Shown: positions 46,599 to 55,875, numbered from the stretch's first letter. The stretch is 64,000 nucleotides of DNA from Asaia bogorensis (GCA_943333505.2 CALQTN020000008.1:1-64000), one strand, 5' to 3'. Numbers and translations: made by a program. The notes: generated by a model from the sequence alone, not told the origin.

Positions 46599-48017
46599 TC
46601 AGGGCCGGGGTGGGCGGGGCGGCATCACTTCGTCAGGGATCGGGCAGATATAGGCCTGCCCACCCGTGCGCGCGACAAGCTCGGCCTTTGCGGCCGCAAT
46701 CAAGCCGGGGTTCTGCAGCGCATCCAGCGCGGTTGCCGCCATCACCTTGGCGACATGGACCATACCCTTTTTGGCATGCGGCGACTTGCCCTGGGCGGTG
46801 AACTGCCAGGAATGGAACGGCGAACCGATCGCGATTGTCGCACCATCGGCCTGCACCAGCGGCACCACCCAGGACACATCGCCAACATCGGTGCTGCCCA
46901 TCATCACCTCGCCTTTCTGGTCGAGTGGGATGATCACTTCCGGCAATGGTTCGTCGCTGCGCAGCTTCTGACCGACATGCTTATAGTGGGCAGCGATGTC
47001 TTCGGGATTGAGGGTGGCGCGAATGTCCTCGGCGAATTTGCGATCCTCGGCGTCCCATTCCGGCACCCCGAGCCGCATGAAATTGGCGTGCATCGCTTCT
47101 TCCAGCGGACGGTTGCCGATCAGGTCGGACATGCCGGCGACCGGCTGCACGGTGACGGTGGTTTCGGTCATCAATGCCGCGCCCTCGGCGATCTTACGGA
47201 CCCGGGCAGCCAAGGCGCGGACATCTGGGGAGGTTTCGCCACGGATCATGTAGCGCACCTTGGCCGATGCCTGGACCACGTTGGGCGCCACCCCGCCGCC
47301 ATCCAACATCGCGTAGTGAATGCGCGCGCTCGACGGCATGTGTTCGCGCATATAATTCACCCCGACATTCATCAATTCGACCGCATCGAGTGCGGATCGG
47401 CCCAAATGTGGCGCGGCGGCGGCATGGCTTGCCCGGCCGGAAAATGAATAATCGACCATCACGTTCGCGAGCGACTTGGCCGGGTTCACCCCAGGAAACG
47501 GCATCGGGTGCCAAGTGATGGCGATATCGACATCGGCAAATGCGCCCGCGCGGGTCATGAACGCCTTGCCCGAGCCCCCTTCTTCGGCGGGGCAACCATA
47601 GTACCGCACCCGCCCTTTGATGCCGTTGGCGGCAAGCCAGTCCTTCACAGCCGTTGCGGCCAGCATCGCGCCCGCGCCCAGCAGGTTATGCCCGCAGCCA
47701 TGTCCGGCGCCATCGCCTGGCAATGGCGCATGCGATGCAAGCCCGGCCTGCTGCACCAGACCCGGCAGCGCGTCATACTCGCCAAGAATCGCAATCACCG
47801 GGCCTTCATCGCCGGCTTCGCCCATGACCGCGGTCGGCATGCCGGCGACGTTTTCGGTGACGCGAAAGCCTTGCTCGCGGAGCATCGCGGTGTGCTCAGC
47901 GACCGAACGGTATTCGTGGAAATTGACCTCCGGCGTGTCGAACACCCGGTCGCTGAGGCCTTCGAATGCAGCGCGGTGTTGATCAACGATGGTCCAGATT
48001 TCGTCCGAATTGCGCAT
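46599..48017 (-). CDS. M20 amidohydrolase, p-aminobenzoyl-glutamate hydrolase (AbgB)-like
   Basis: 472 residues. Metal-binding segments are ILGEYDALPGL, GHGCGHNLLG, CPAEEGGSGKAFM and ITWHPMPF, with a late SFHSWQ His. The pattern matches AbgB and related indole-acetyl/aminobenzoyl amino-acid amidohydrolases. It is convergent with the GT4 gene (19 bases between stops) and divergent from the small gene at 48126. The substrate is inferred by family only. Confidence 0.87.
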   Translation of the reverse strand: MRNSDEIWTIVDQHRAAFEGLSDRVFDTPEVNFHEYRSVAEHTAMLREQGFRVTENVAGMPTAVMGEAGDEGPVIAILGEYDALPGLVQQAGLASHAPLPGDGAGHGCGHNLLGAGAMLAATAVKDWLAANGIKGRVRYYGCPAEEGGSGKAFMTRAGAFADVDIAITWHPMPFPGVNPAKSLANVMVDYSFSGRASHAAAAPHLGRSALDAVELMNVGVNYMREHMPSSARIHYAMLDGGGVAPNVVQASAKVRYMIRGETSPDVRALAARVRKIAEGAALMTETTVTVQPVAGMSDLIGNRPLEEAMHANFMRLGVPEWDAEDRKFAEDIRATLNPEDIAAHYKHVGQKLRSDEPLPEVIIPLDQKGEVMMGSTDVGDVSWVVPLVQADGATIAIGSPFHSWQFTAQGKSPHAKKGMVHVAKVMAATALDALQNPGLIAAAKAELVARTGGQAYICPIPDEVMPPRPPRP

Positions 48018-48048
48018 GTGCCAGGCTCCTGTTCGGGCTACGATACGG

Positions 48049-48105
48049 GTAAGGCAAGGTTCAAGGAAGGTCTGCTTTGTTTGACCAAAAGGAACACGCT
48101 TCGCC
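48049..48105. repeat. Possible degenerate copy of the composite palindrome seen at 51085
   Basis: GTAAGGCAAGGT at 48049-48060 is the complement of bases just beyond the 51085 element, and TCTGCTTTGTTTGACCAAAAG nearby resembles its right-hand mini-hairpin with substitutions. It lies between divergent genes, unlike the main copy. Confidence 0.35.
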
Positions 48106-48125
48106 TGACCTAAGGAGTCCCCCCA

Positions 48126-48467
48126 ATGCGCATCTTCCTAACCCTTCTCCTGCTGGCCTCCACCGCCATCGCCCAGCCCACGCCGATTTTGCCGGCACCC
48201 GCGATCGACGAGGACAGTTCCCCCCTCGCCTTCCTGCTCGCCGCCAAGTCTGCGGTTGGCGGCGGACGCTGGGGCGAAGCGCAGGAAGCGCTCGAACGCG
48301 CCGAAAGCCGGGTGCTGACCCGGTCGGTACGACCGTCGCGGGCGGGCGCGCCGAGCGCGCAGCACATCGTCGGCAGCTTGCAGCGCGCCCGCCGGGCAGT
48401 TGAGGCCCATGATCGTGCCACCGCGACCGACGCGATCGGGGCAGCATTGGCGGATACCAATTCTTGA
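48126..48467 (+). CDS. Small exported hypothetical protein
   Basis: 113 residues with a clear Sec signal (MRIFLTLLLLASTAIAQ). The mature part is helical, with GGRWGEAQEALERAESRVLTR and a C-terminal AVEAHDRATATDAIGAAL. AAGGAG precedes the ATG. I do not recognise a named family; a periplasmic helper role is only inferred. The enoyl-CoA hydratase gene starts 46 bases later. Confidence 0.65.
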   Translation: MRIFLTLLLLASTAIAQPTPILPAPAIDEDSSPLAFLLAAKSAVGGGRWGEAQEALERAESRVLTRSVRPSRAGAPSAQHIVGSLQRARRAVEAHDRATATDAIGAALADTNS

Positions 48468-48513
48468 ATGCAAGTGCATACTGGCCCCAACAACACCAGC
48501 CCGGGAGTACATA

Positions 48514-49359
48514 ATGTCCAGCTACGATACCGTTCTTGTCGACACCCCCGCCGAGGGCGTCGCCCGCATCACCATGAACCGGCCCGAAGCGCGCAATGCG
48601 CAAAATCTGGATATGACGTACGACCTCAACGCCGCGTTTGACGCGGCAGCCCAGGACGACACGGTCAAGGTTATTATCCTCGCCGGCGCCGACCCACATT
48701 TTTCCGCCGGCCATGATCTGCGCCGCACCGGCAAACAGGGCCTGGGGAGCGATTTCCCGGTGGTCGGCCATTGGGGCGGCTTTGCCGAACCGGGCGCGCA
48801 CGGCAGAATGGCGCGCGAGCAGGAAATCTATCTGCAAATAACCCGGCGCTGGCGTAACCTCGCCAAGCCGACGATTGCCGCCGTCCAAGGGCGCTGCATC
48901 GCTGGCGGGCTGATGCTGGCCTGGGCCTGCGATCTGATTATCGCCAGCGATGATGCGACATTCTGTGATCCAGTGGTCACCATGGGGGTGTGCGGCGTCG
49001 AATGGTTTGTCCACCCGTGGGAGCTTGGCGCGCGGAAGGCCAAGGAATTCCTGTTCACCGCCGATGCCTGGTCCGCCGACGAGGCCCATCGGCTTGGCAT
49101 GGTCAACCACGTGGTTCCCAAGGCGGGGATGATGGATTTCACCGTGGCGATGGCCAGCAAAATCGCCAGCAAGCCCGCCTTTGCGCTGAAGATGACCAAG
49201 GAAGCGGTTAACCGGTCGATGGACGCAATGGGCCAGCAAACCGCGATCGATCAGGCTTTTGCCTTGCATCAGTTGTGCCATGCCCATAATCAGCAGGAAT
49301 TCGGCATGGCGGTCGATCCCGGCGGGTTGCACCCGTCGGTTCGCAAGCCCGCAGCCTAG
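48514..49359 (+). CDS. Enoyl-CoA hydratase/isomerase family protein
   Basis: 281 residues from ATG 48514 with GGGAG upstream. The crotonase fold is indicated by ITMNRPEARNAQN, the oxyanion-hole motif FSAGHDLRR, and VQGRCIAGGLMLAWACDLI; the acid/base positions of classical hydratases are less clear because an insert (GDFPVV, WGGFAEPGAHG) follows the first loop. It acts on CoA thioesters, likely with the acyl-CoA ligase downstream. A strong hairpin follows immediately. Confidence 0.9.
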   Translation: MSSYDTVLVDTPAEGVARITMNRPEARNAQNLDMTYDLNAAFDAAAQDDTVKVIILAGADPHFSAGHDLRRTGKQGLGSDFPVVGHWGGFAEPGAHGRMAREQEIYLQITRRWRNLAKPTIAAVQGRCIAGGLMLAWACDLIIASDDATFCDPVVTMGVCGVEWFVHPWELGARKAKEFLFTADAWSADEAHRLGMVNHVVPKAGMMDFTVAMASKIASKPAFALKMTKEAVNRSMDAMGQQTAIDQAFALHQLCHAHNQQEFGMAVDPGGLHPSVRKPAA

Positions 49360-49424
49360 TGGTGCGATCCTGACGCTCACTACCCGAGCGTCAGGATCGC
49401 ACCACCAGATCCACTCGTTTTTTT
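49359..49424 (+). terminator. Terminator-like hairpin after the enoyl-CoA hydratase gene
   Basis: A perfect 20-bp stem (49359-49378 with 49386-49405) with a 7-base loop begins at the last base of the stop codon, and a run of seven T lies 12 bases beyond it (49418-49424). The T tract is farther than usual, so efficiency is uncertain; partial read-through into the ligase gene is possible. Confidence 0.65.
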
Positions 49425-49439
49425 CAAGGGAACCTTCAA

Positions 49440-51074
49440 ATGCTTGGCCTGATGCAGCACCAGGAATTGATGATCTCGGCGATCATCAAGCACGCCGCCC
49501 GCCACCACCCGAACGCCGAAATCGTGTCGAAAACCACCGAAGGTGCAATGCACCGCTATAACTATCGCGAGTTCGAAGCGCGGTCGCGGCGGATGGTGCG
49601 GGTGCTGCAAGGGTTGGGGGTGGGCTGGCAGGATCGGGTGGCGACACTCGCCTGGAACGGTTACCGCCATATGGAGCTGTATTATGCGGTGTCCGGCATG
49701 GGGGCGATCGTCCATACGATCAATCCGCGCCTTTCGGTCCCCGATGTCGCGTATATCGTCAATCACGCCGAGGACGTGCTGGTGTTTTCCGACACCACAT
49801 TTGCGCCGCTGATCGGGGCCGCCGCACCGCATTTCGGCGCGCATGTCCGGGGCGTGGTGATCATGTGCGACCGCGCCAATATGCCGGCGCTCAAGCTGCC
49901 GGACGGAATGGCGCTCTATTGCTACGAAGACCTGATGGATGCGGCCGACGACACCTACGTCTGGCCAGAATTCGACGAGCGGACCGCTGCGACCTTGTGC
50001 TACACATCCGGCACCACCGGGCGGCCGAAAGGCGTGCTTTACTCGCATCGTTCCACCTTGCTGCACGCGTTTTCCGGTGGCATGGCCGATGTGATGGGCC
50101 TGCGCGCCTCTGACCGGGTGCTGCCGGTTGTGCCAATGTTCCATGTCAACGCCTGGGGCATTCCGTATGGCGCGCTCATGGTGGGTGCCACCCTGGTCAT
50201 GCCGGGCCGCTTCCTCGACGGTGCCAGCATGACTGCGTTGATGAACGACGAAAAAGTGACAATGTCGGCGGGCGTCCCCACCGTTTGGCTCGGGCTTCTC
50301 CAACATCTCCAGAAAAGCGGCGGAAGCCTAACCAGCATGCAGCGCCTGATGGTCGGCGGCTCAGCCTGCCCGCGGATGCTGTATGAGGGGTTCGACGCTT
50401 ATGGCGTGCGTATCTACCAGGGCTGGGGGATGACCGAAATGTCGCCGGTTGGCACTTATAATGCCCCCAAACCGATCCATGAAGGGTTGAGCTTGGATGA
50501 GGAATACAAGGTCCGCATCAAGCAGGGCCGCGCCCTGTTCGGTGTCGACATGAAAATCGTTGATGACGACGGCGTTGAGCTGCCGTGGGATGGGCTAAAA
50601 TCAGGACATCTTTCGGTGAAGGGCCCGTGGGTCACCAATGCCTATTATGGCGACGAACCAGGCAGCGCCCTGGATGCCGATGGCTGGTTCGCCACTGGCG
50701 ACGTCGCGGCGATCGATCCTGAGGGCTATCTTGAAATCACGGACCGATCCAAAGACGTGATCAAATCAGGCGGCGAATGGATCAGCTCGATCCAGCTCGA
50801 GAACATCGCCGTCGGACATCCGGATGTAGCCGAGGCCGCGATTATTGCGGCAACCCATGAGAAATGGGCCGAGCGGCCATTACTTCTGGTGGTGGCAAAG
50901 CCGGGGCATACGATCGATAAGGCCAGCGTGCTGGCGATCTTTGATGGTCAGGTGGCGACCTGGTGGAAGCCGGACGATGTCGTGGTGATCGACGAAATAC
51001 CGCATTCGGCAACTGGAAAAATTCAGAAATTGGCGTTGCGGGATAAGTATAAGAATTACCTACTTAGCAAGTAG
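49440..51074 (+). CDS. Acyl-CoA synthetase (fatty-acid-CoA ligase)
   Basis: 544 residues. The AMP-binding motif [18 protein letters not shown] is near residue 185, with [36 protein letters not shown] and the Lys in [17 protein letters not shown]. The N-terminus and length match medium/long-chain fatty-acyl-CoA ligases of the AlkK type. It activates a fatty acid with ATP; the hydratase just upstream could act on the product. A composite palindrome follows the stop. Confidence 0.93.
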   Translation: MLGLMQHQELMISAIIKHAARHHPNAEIVSKTTEGAMHRYNYREFEARSRRMVRVLQGLGVGWQDRVATLAWNGYRHMELYYAVSGMGAIVHTINPRLSVPDVAYIVNHAEDVLVFSDTTFAPLIGAAAPHFGAHVRGVVIMCDRANMPALKLPDGMALYCYEDLMDAADDTYVWPEFDERTAATLCYTSGTTGRPKGVLYSHRSTLLHAFSGGMADVMGLRASDRVLPVVPMFHVNAWGIPYGALMVGATLVMPGRFLDGASMTALMNDEKVTMSAGVPTVWLGLLQHLQKSGGSLTSMQRLMVGGSACPRMLYEGFDAYGVRIYQGWGMTEMSPVGTYNAPKPIHEGLSLDEEYKVRIKQGRALFGVDMKIVDDDGVELPWDGLKSGHLSVKGPWVTNAYYGDEPGSALDADGWFATGDVAAIDPEGYLEITDRSKDVIKSGGEWISSIQLENIAVGHPDVAEAAIIAATHEKWAERPLLLVVAKPGHTIDKASVLAIFDGQVATWWKPDDVVVIDEIPHSATGKIQKLALRDKYKNYLLSK

Positions 51075-51084
51075 ACGGAAGTGC

Positions 51085-51213
51085 GTTCTTTTTGTGGACA
51101 AAAAGAACCAAAAAAACTTTGTGACTCTGTTGGCGTGGGTCTGCGGTGAGGTCCCGAGCCAACGGCAACAGAGTCGTAAAGTTTTTTGGCTTCTTTGTTT
51201 TCAAACAAAGAAG
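51085..51213. repeat. Composite palindrome between convergent genes
   Basis: Three nested inverted repeats fill 129 bases. A mini-hairpin at 51085-51108 (11-bp arms), a long one pairing 51108-51132 with 51166-51189 (CCAAAAAAACTTT and GACTCTGTTG blocks, one A unequal), and another mini-hairpin at 51190-51213 (CTTCTTTGTTT and complement). The A and T runs on both strands suit a bidirectional terminator; the modular symmetry also suits a small mobile element. Weak similar pieces occur at 17776-17800 and 48049-48105. Confidence 0.75.
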
Positions 51214-51221
51214 ACCTTGCC

Positions 51222-52004
51222 TTACGCCGCTTCCATCTGCTTAGAAAACGGACACCCAGCCTTGCGTTCTTTCCGCGCCGCCACCGCATAGGCGCCGAAC
51301 GGCCGATCAGGGCGGCTCGACGGCTCAGCGATTGAGGTATCGTAATCCGCCCAATCCGCCGCGCTGAAGCCTTCGAGGGTCGGCCCCACCTCCATGTCTT
51401 CAACGATCGCATCAGTATAGATCTGGCGCGGGATCGGCTGAATTTGTATCAGTGGGAAATCCGCGCGCAGCCGGATCGGCACGTTGGTGCGGGTCAGGCG
51501 CAAATTGGTGAATAGCGGCCCGAACCAGCGATCGGTTTCGACGATGCCTTCATAGGCAACGTAGCCGCCGGGCAGTGGCAGGTTGGCGGGCGGACGCACC
51601 AGCAAGCTCCAGCCGGGGGCAGACCGGGCGAACATGCCAGTCCAGATCTGCACCACGCCAGGTTCAGGCACCGCGGTCAGCATCGGTGGCGCACAGCCCT
51701 TCAGTTCATCCGGTGCTGCTGCATCGAAACGCGCCGAGAGGTTGGGAAATTGCGCGGCTGAAAGCGGCAGCCAGCCATCGACGCCGGCGTAGTTCCAGAA
51801 AATATCCTCGCCGTCCCACATCAATGACAAATCCATTGGGGCAAATCCGTACCAACCGAAGCCGGCGGCCTGGGTGATGGCGTCACAAAAGCGAAATGCA
51901 CGGGTTGGCATGGTGCCAAGGGCGGATTTGTCGGCGCGCTGCGGTGGGCGGGCAGATTCGATCACACGATAGAAACGGACGCCGGGGGACGGGGCTGCGA
52001 ACAT
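51222..52004 (-). CDS. DUF6065-like protein
   Basis: 260 residues from ATG 52004; longer frames upstream lack family features. The segments PPQRADKSALGTMPTRAFRFCDAI, AAGFGWYGFAPMDLSLMWDG and PGGYVAYEGIVETDRWFGPLF suggest DUF6065, a family without known function; I cannot confirm this by search. The C-terminus ends CPFSKQ. A peptide gene with a good ribosome binding site lies upstream on the same strand, separated by a hairpin, so the two may be related in expression. Confidence 0.6.
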   Translation of the reverse strand: MFAAPSPGVRFYRVIESARPPQRADKSALGTMPTRAFRFCDAITQAAGFGWYGFAPMDLSLMWDGEDIFWNYAGVDGWLPLSAAQFPNLSARFDAAAPDELKGCAPPMLTAVPEPGVVQIWTGMFARSAPGWSLLVRPPANLPLPGGYVAYEGIVETDRWFGPLFTNLRLTRTNVPIRLRADFPLIQIQPIPRQIYTDAIVEDMEVGPTLEGFSAADWADYDTSIAEPSSRPDRPFGAYAVAARKERKAGCPFSKQMEAA

Positions 52005-52077
52005 GGGCTTTGATCCTGCGATGAGGGCTCGGGCAGTGACAGCGCAGGCGCGCGGCCACGGCAATGTCGGAAAGAAT

Positions 52078-52106
52078 GCGGCTGACCTGGACCCCAGGTC
52101 AGCCGC
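52078..52106. terminator. Hairpin between the 30-residue peptide gene and the DUF6065-like gene
   Basis: A 13-bp perfect stem (52078-52090 with 52094-52106), GCGGCTGACCTGG and its complement, with a 3-base loop. On the minus strand it is followed by ATTCTTTCC, a weak T-rich tail. It could end or attenuate the peptide transcript before the DUF6065-like gene. Confidence 0.55.
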
Positions 52107-52173
52107 CCAGTCTTGTCGTCCGATCATCCCTATCCACGCGAACAACGCTGTTGGATTGGATGATGCGCGTGCT

Positions 52174-52266
52174 TCAGGCGGAAGTTGGCAGGCGGAACAC
52201 CGAGCCGAGGCGAATGCGGCCGAGATCGACAACCGCCGGAGGCATAGAAACGATGATGTTGGACAT
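52174..52266 (-). CDS. Thirty-residue peptide with strong ribosome binding site
   Basis: The minus strand reads MSNIIVSMPPAVVDLGRIR then LGSVFRLPTSA and TGA. CAGGAG lies seven bases ahead of the ATG, the best Shine-Dalgarno in this part of the window, and a perfect hairpin lies about 70 bases after the stop. The peptide is hydrophobic with two Arg clusters and has no Cys, so a disulfide or lanthionine product is unlikely. It could be a precursor peptide, a leader for the DUF6065-like gene, or a small membrane-active protein. No homolog is known to me. Confidence 0.5.
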   Translation of the reverse strand: MSNIIVSMPPAVVDLGRIRLGSVFRLPTSA

Positions 52267-52279
52267 ATGATAACTCCTG

Positions 52280-52650
52280 AATTGAGACTTGGATGTCCAA
52301 CGGCAATTCACTCATGCAACGACAATGTCTTGCCGCAAGTGGAACTTGCAACGCGACGGCGGTGTTTCTGAGATGAAATGGGGCTGGGCCGCGGACATGG
52401 CTTGCCCGTCGACGTCCGAACCATGCCCGTTACAAGTAATTTAGTCAAGCTTATTTTCCTAGCATAAGGAACATAGTCCGTAAAAAATTGGTTAATATTA
52501 CACTCTTGACAAACTTGGAAATGACGCGTAACGTTAGTGGCGACTTCAACGTTTAAATTTCTCGCGTGCTCCTGGGCGGAATAAATCATAAATATCAGCC
52601 TGTTGTGATAGGATCGGAAGCGTACGGGTGGAACACCAGCGGATGCCGGG
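52280..52650. other. Intergenic region, low GC at 52430-52600
   Basis: It holds the promoter side of the peptide gene. A block of about 170 bases is clearly AT-richer than the rest. On the plus strand a perfect TTGACA at 52505-52510 is followed after 17 bases by a weak TAACGT, a possible promoter reading into the dead transposase. A 93-codon minus-strand frame here lacks convincing features. Confidence 0.4.
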
Positions 52651-53359
52651 TTCCTCCGGGTCGATTTCGACGGCCGCCTGAAGCTGGAATTTCACAGGAC
52701 CCGCATCACCTCCGACGCCGGGTTACGCCCGTATCGTAAGTTGGACGACCACCACGTGATAGCCGCCGTTATGATACCAGCTTCAGCTATCGGGCTGAGT
52801 CACGGACTCGGTCCCGCAGGGTAGCGGTGAAGGTCGATCGGCACCCTGGCGAGTTGTATCCGCGCGTTGACTTCATCGTGACCAGCATGACCCGGCCGCC
52901 GGAACTTATGCCGCTGTTCTATGACCAGCGCGGCAGCGCGGAGCAGCACATTAGAGCGTGATCAGTTGAAGTTGAATCGGTAAACACACTCTAGAGTCTT
53001 GTTTTCACGATCATCTTTATCCGCCCAATCGAAGCCGATTGAACAAATGATGATCTAAGGAGGGCGAGAACGCAATCGTCTGGACCCGCCTGTACTGCCA
53101 CCGCTTTGCCGCCAATGCCGAGCCGCTGCAACGACACGCCCCGGCCTCCACCCTCGCTAACTTTCTCCGCACCCGGCCTCGCCCGAAGCCGATCAGCCAT
53201 TGGTCGATGACCACCTTGTGGGATCGACTGGTTAAGATCGTCCGTCATGGGCGCTCAATCACGTTCCAAAGGGCCGACTTTATGGTCTCGCGCGACTTGT
53301 TACAGAAAATCCTGGCCGCCATCGCCGCGCTGCGACCGTTGCCGCCCGCCCGGTGTTGA
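52651..53359 (+). pseudogene. IS1380-family transposase, internally deleted and interrupted
   Basis: Three pieces are recognisable. The N-terminal piece FLRVDFDGRLKLEFHRT then ITSDAGLRPYRKLDD (52651-52752). A frameshift and large internal deletion lead to a C-terminal piece RRVAVKVDRHPGELYPRVDF then IVTSMTRPPE and QRGSAEQHI (52779-52951). After the 106-bp repeat the frame resumes at 53057 with KEGENAIVWTRLYCHRFAAN and ends DLLQKILAAIAALRPLPPARC. Intact family members have about 430-480 residues. The element is dead and seems old, judged from the added insertion and many substitutions. Confidence 0.85.
52952..53057 (+). repeat. TA-flanked dispersed repeat inserted in the IS1380 transposase
   Basis: 106 bases with TA at each end. 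Removing it with one TA joins CAC AT to TA AGGAG, giving His-Ile-Lys-Glu in frame, exactly the QHIKEG motif of IS1380 transposases. This shows an insertion at TA with TA duplication, and makes the repeat mobile in the past, younger than the IS. Confidence 0.9.
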
Positions 53360-53820
53360 GGGTCGGCGCCAGACTGGGCCTATCTGGCTGGCGGCTGGAG
53401 AAATGCGCCCCGACGCAGGATTGCCTGCCCAGATTTCTGTCGGCGCAGTGATCGTCGGGCAGACGGCAAGCCGACAGCAGTTTGCTGGGTGTGTCACCGT
53501 TGCCGAACGCACGGTTTCGGGCCTATCGCGCGCCTGTGACGGCCAAGATGCAAGGCCATCGGGAGAATCCGGGGCAACGATATGCCGAAGAGGTTTTGTA
53601 TGGAATTGTAAGTTACAAATTGTAATTTGTCCATATATGTACGCATATCTGTCAGTTAAAATTAAGAGGTTTCCAATTAATTAATATTATTCATTGTAAC
53701 TGAGCGATGACCAGCATGGCCGTCCAAAACCGGTTGATGGCTATCTGATGGCGCTTACCGCGATGCAGTACCATTGGGCCTATGCCGATTTGAGATAGTC
53801 GCATCTTGTGAGACGATCCT
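53360..53820. other. Intergenic region upstream of the BTAD regulator
   Basis: The first part is probably the trailing end of the IS1380 element. Bases 53590-53700 are strongly AT-rich (for example around TAATTAATATTATTC) and differ from all neighbours; they may be the regulator's promoter region or a foreign insertion. No gene is supported. Confidence 0.45.
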
Positions 53821-55875
53821 GTGAACTCCGAATTCTTCGACCGACAATCCGCAATAGAGCCAGGCCTATCGGGTTCGCACCTGGGACAGTCCGGGTCTTA
53901 TATTGATATAGCAACGGATGTTCCGCCCTACGCGCCGGGTGTGGTCTTGTCGATCCGCCTGCTCGGTCGCATCAGCGCCACCGATCGCCACGGCATCGAC
54001 GTTTTGCCGCGTGGGCGCAAAGCCCGGGCCTTGCTCGCCATCCTCGCGCTCGCAGCGCCGGCGCCGATCCTAAGGGAACAGGCCTGCCAGCTGCTCTGGA
54101 GCCGGCGCGACCGCGAACAGGCGCGGGCATCGCTTCGCCAATCCATTCACGAACTACAGGAGAGCCTGGCGGGGCTCGGTCGGGATGTTCTGATTATCGA
54201 GCGCGGATTGCTGCGGCTTCAGCGCGACGCAATCAGGCTCGATATGGATAGCTTCAACGATGAAGATCCGCCCGCCCGCACGTTGCCGCGTGCTACGCTC
54301 CTGGAAGACCTTACAGGACTTGATCAGGGGTTCGACCGCTGGCTCGAGGAACAGCGCCGCAAGATAACCCGTCAGATCGTCCAGCGTGCCGAAAATGTGC
54401 TCGCTCGGCCCGATTCAGAGCCTGGCTCCCCGCGCACGCGACAGGCGGCGGAATATCTGCTCGATCTTGATCCGGCGCATGAAGCGGCCGGTCAGGCGTT
54501 GATCCGCCTCCATATTCTGCATGGCAAGCGAGCCGCAGCCCTGCAGGTGTTCGACGCCTTGAGGGCGGCGCTGCTTGTGGCCGGCCTCACGCCGTCGGCA
54601 GAAACCGTTGAACTTGTGGCGGATCTACGGGGCGGCCTGCCATCCACGCCGACGAATATACGCCCGCCTGCGATCGTCAAGCGCATATTCCGGCTCGGCG
54701 TGTTGCCGTTTCGTACACTTGATGGCGGCACCGAGGATGGTCTCGCCGCCGGTCTGGCGGATGAGCTGACGACGGCGTTGTCGCGGTTTCGCTGGTTCTT
54801 CCTGGTCGCCTCGCCATCGCTTGCAGCCGTCGCGTCCGAGCCCCGCGATGGCAGTGCGCGCTGGCAGTCGCTCGATCTTGATTTTCTGGTGGAAGGCATG
54901 GTCCGCCATACCGACGATCGGGTGCGGATCAGCGCCCGTCTGCTCGATCTGCGTGCGGGGGGCGAAGTGGTTTGGGCGGTTCGCTTTGACCGGGTGGGCA
55001 CCGACATCATGTCGCTGCAAGACGATATCGCCGCCGTCATGGTCGCCCAGATCGATCCGCAATTATTGCTGCATGCCGGGCGCGGCAGCGCAGCCCGGCC
55101 AGGCGGATCGTTATCGGCCTATGAGCAGGTGCTGAGCACGATCCCGGCACTCTACAGATTAGAAAAAGGCAGTTTCGTCGCCGCCGGGGCGACCCTCAGG
55201 CAGGCAATAGCAGCCGATCCGTCCTATGCCGGGGCCTATTCCTGGTTGGCCTATTGGCATGTCTTCATGGTCGGGCAAGGCTGGGCCGCTGACCATGGCG
55301 CGACGTTGGACCAAGCCGGGCAGCTTGCGCAACATGGCGTAGCACTTGACCCATCCGATGCCCGCGCCCATGCAATTGCCGGACATGTCCGTGACATGCA
55401 GCATCTGCCGACCGAGCGGTCGCTGGATTTTCATCAACGCGCCTTGTCGCTCAATCCCAACCTGCCGATCGCCTGGGGTTTCGCCGGGCTCGCCCAGTCG
55501 CTATCGGGCGATCAGCAGGAGGCAATCCGGATGATCCGGCACGCCATGACGCTGTCGCCATTCGACCCTCAGGGGTTTTATTTTGAAGCCCAGTTGATGA
55601 TGCCCTATTTACTGCTGCGCGATTTTGACGCCGCCGCCGAGCTTGGCCGCCGTTCGATCGCGCTGAACCCCGCTCTGTCGTCAACCTATAAGGGTCTGCT
55701 TTCCGCACTCGGCCATCTCGGACGCAGCGAGGAAGCCGCAGCCGTGCGCCAACACCTCGACAAACTGGAACCAGGGTTTTCCCTCAGCGTGGCTGCACGA
55801 CGCTCCCCGTTACGGCGCGCGGCCGACATCGCGATTTATCTCGACGGATTGCGTGCCGGCGGGTTGCAGGATTAG
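53821..55875 (+). CDS. BTAD/winged-helix regulator with TolB-like and TPR domains
   Basis: 684 residues from GTG 53821. A winged helix at about 43-115 (SIRLLGRISATDRHG, then RKARALLAILALA) is followed by a bacterial transcriptional activation domain (about 130-255), a TolB/FlgO-like segment from about 290 (LGVLPFRTLDGG, GLADELTTALSRF) and C-terminal TPR helices (440-660). This layout is known in SARP-like and adenylate-cyclase-associated regulators. It is not in an operon; its targets and signal are unknown. The TAG stop comes from the dispersed repeat. Confidence 0.87.
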   Translation: MNSEFFDRQSAIEPGLSGSHLGQSGSYIDIATDVPPYAPGVVLSIRLLGRISATDRHGIDVLPRGRKARALLAILALAAPAPILREQACQLLWSRRDREQARASLRQSIHELQESLAGLGRDVLIIERGLLRLQRDAIRLDMDSFNDEDPPARTLPRATLLEDLTGLDQGFDRWLEEQRRKITRQIVQRAENVLARPDSEPGSPRTRQAAEYLLDLDPAHEAAGQALIRLHILHGKRAAALQVFDALRAALLVAGLTPSAETVELVADLRGGLPSTPTNIRPPAIVKRIFRLGVLPFRTLDGGTEDGLAAGLADELTTALSRFRWFFLVASPSLAAVASEPRDGSARWQSLDLDFLVEGMVRHTDDRVRISARLLDLRAGGEVVWAVRFDRVGTDIMSLQDDIAAVMVAQIDPQLLLHAGRGSAARPGGSLSAYEQVLSTIPALYRLEKGSFVAAGATLRQAIAADPSYAGAYSWLAYWHVFMVGQGWAADHGATLDQAGQLAQHGVALDPSDARAHAIAGHVRDMQHLPTERSLDFHQRALSLNPNLPIAWGFAGLAQSLSGDQQEAIRMIRHAMTLSPFDPQGFYFEAQLMMPYLLLRDFDAAAELGRRSIALNPALSSTYKGLLSALGHLGRSEEAAAVRQHLDKLEPGFSLSVAARRSPLRRAADIAIYLDGLRAGGLQD

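Noticed and set aside
48061-49380. Minus-strand frame of 439 codons
   Set aside because: Antisense to the enoyl-CoA hydratase and the small exported protein, both of which have clear features.
52308-52589. Minus-strand frame of 93 codons in the AT-rich block
   Set aside because: No ribosome binding site or family feature; it runs into the peptide gene's promoter side.
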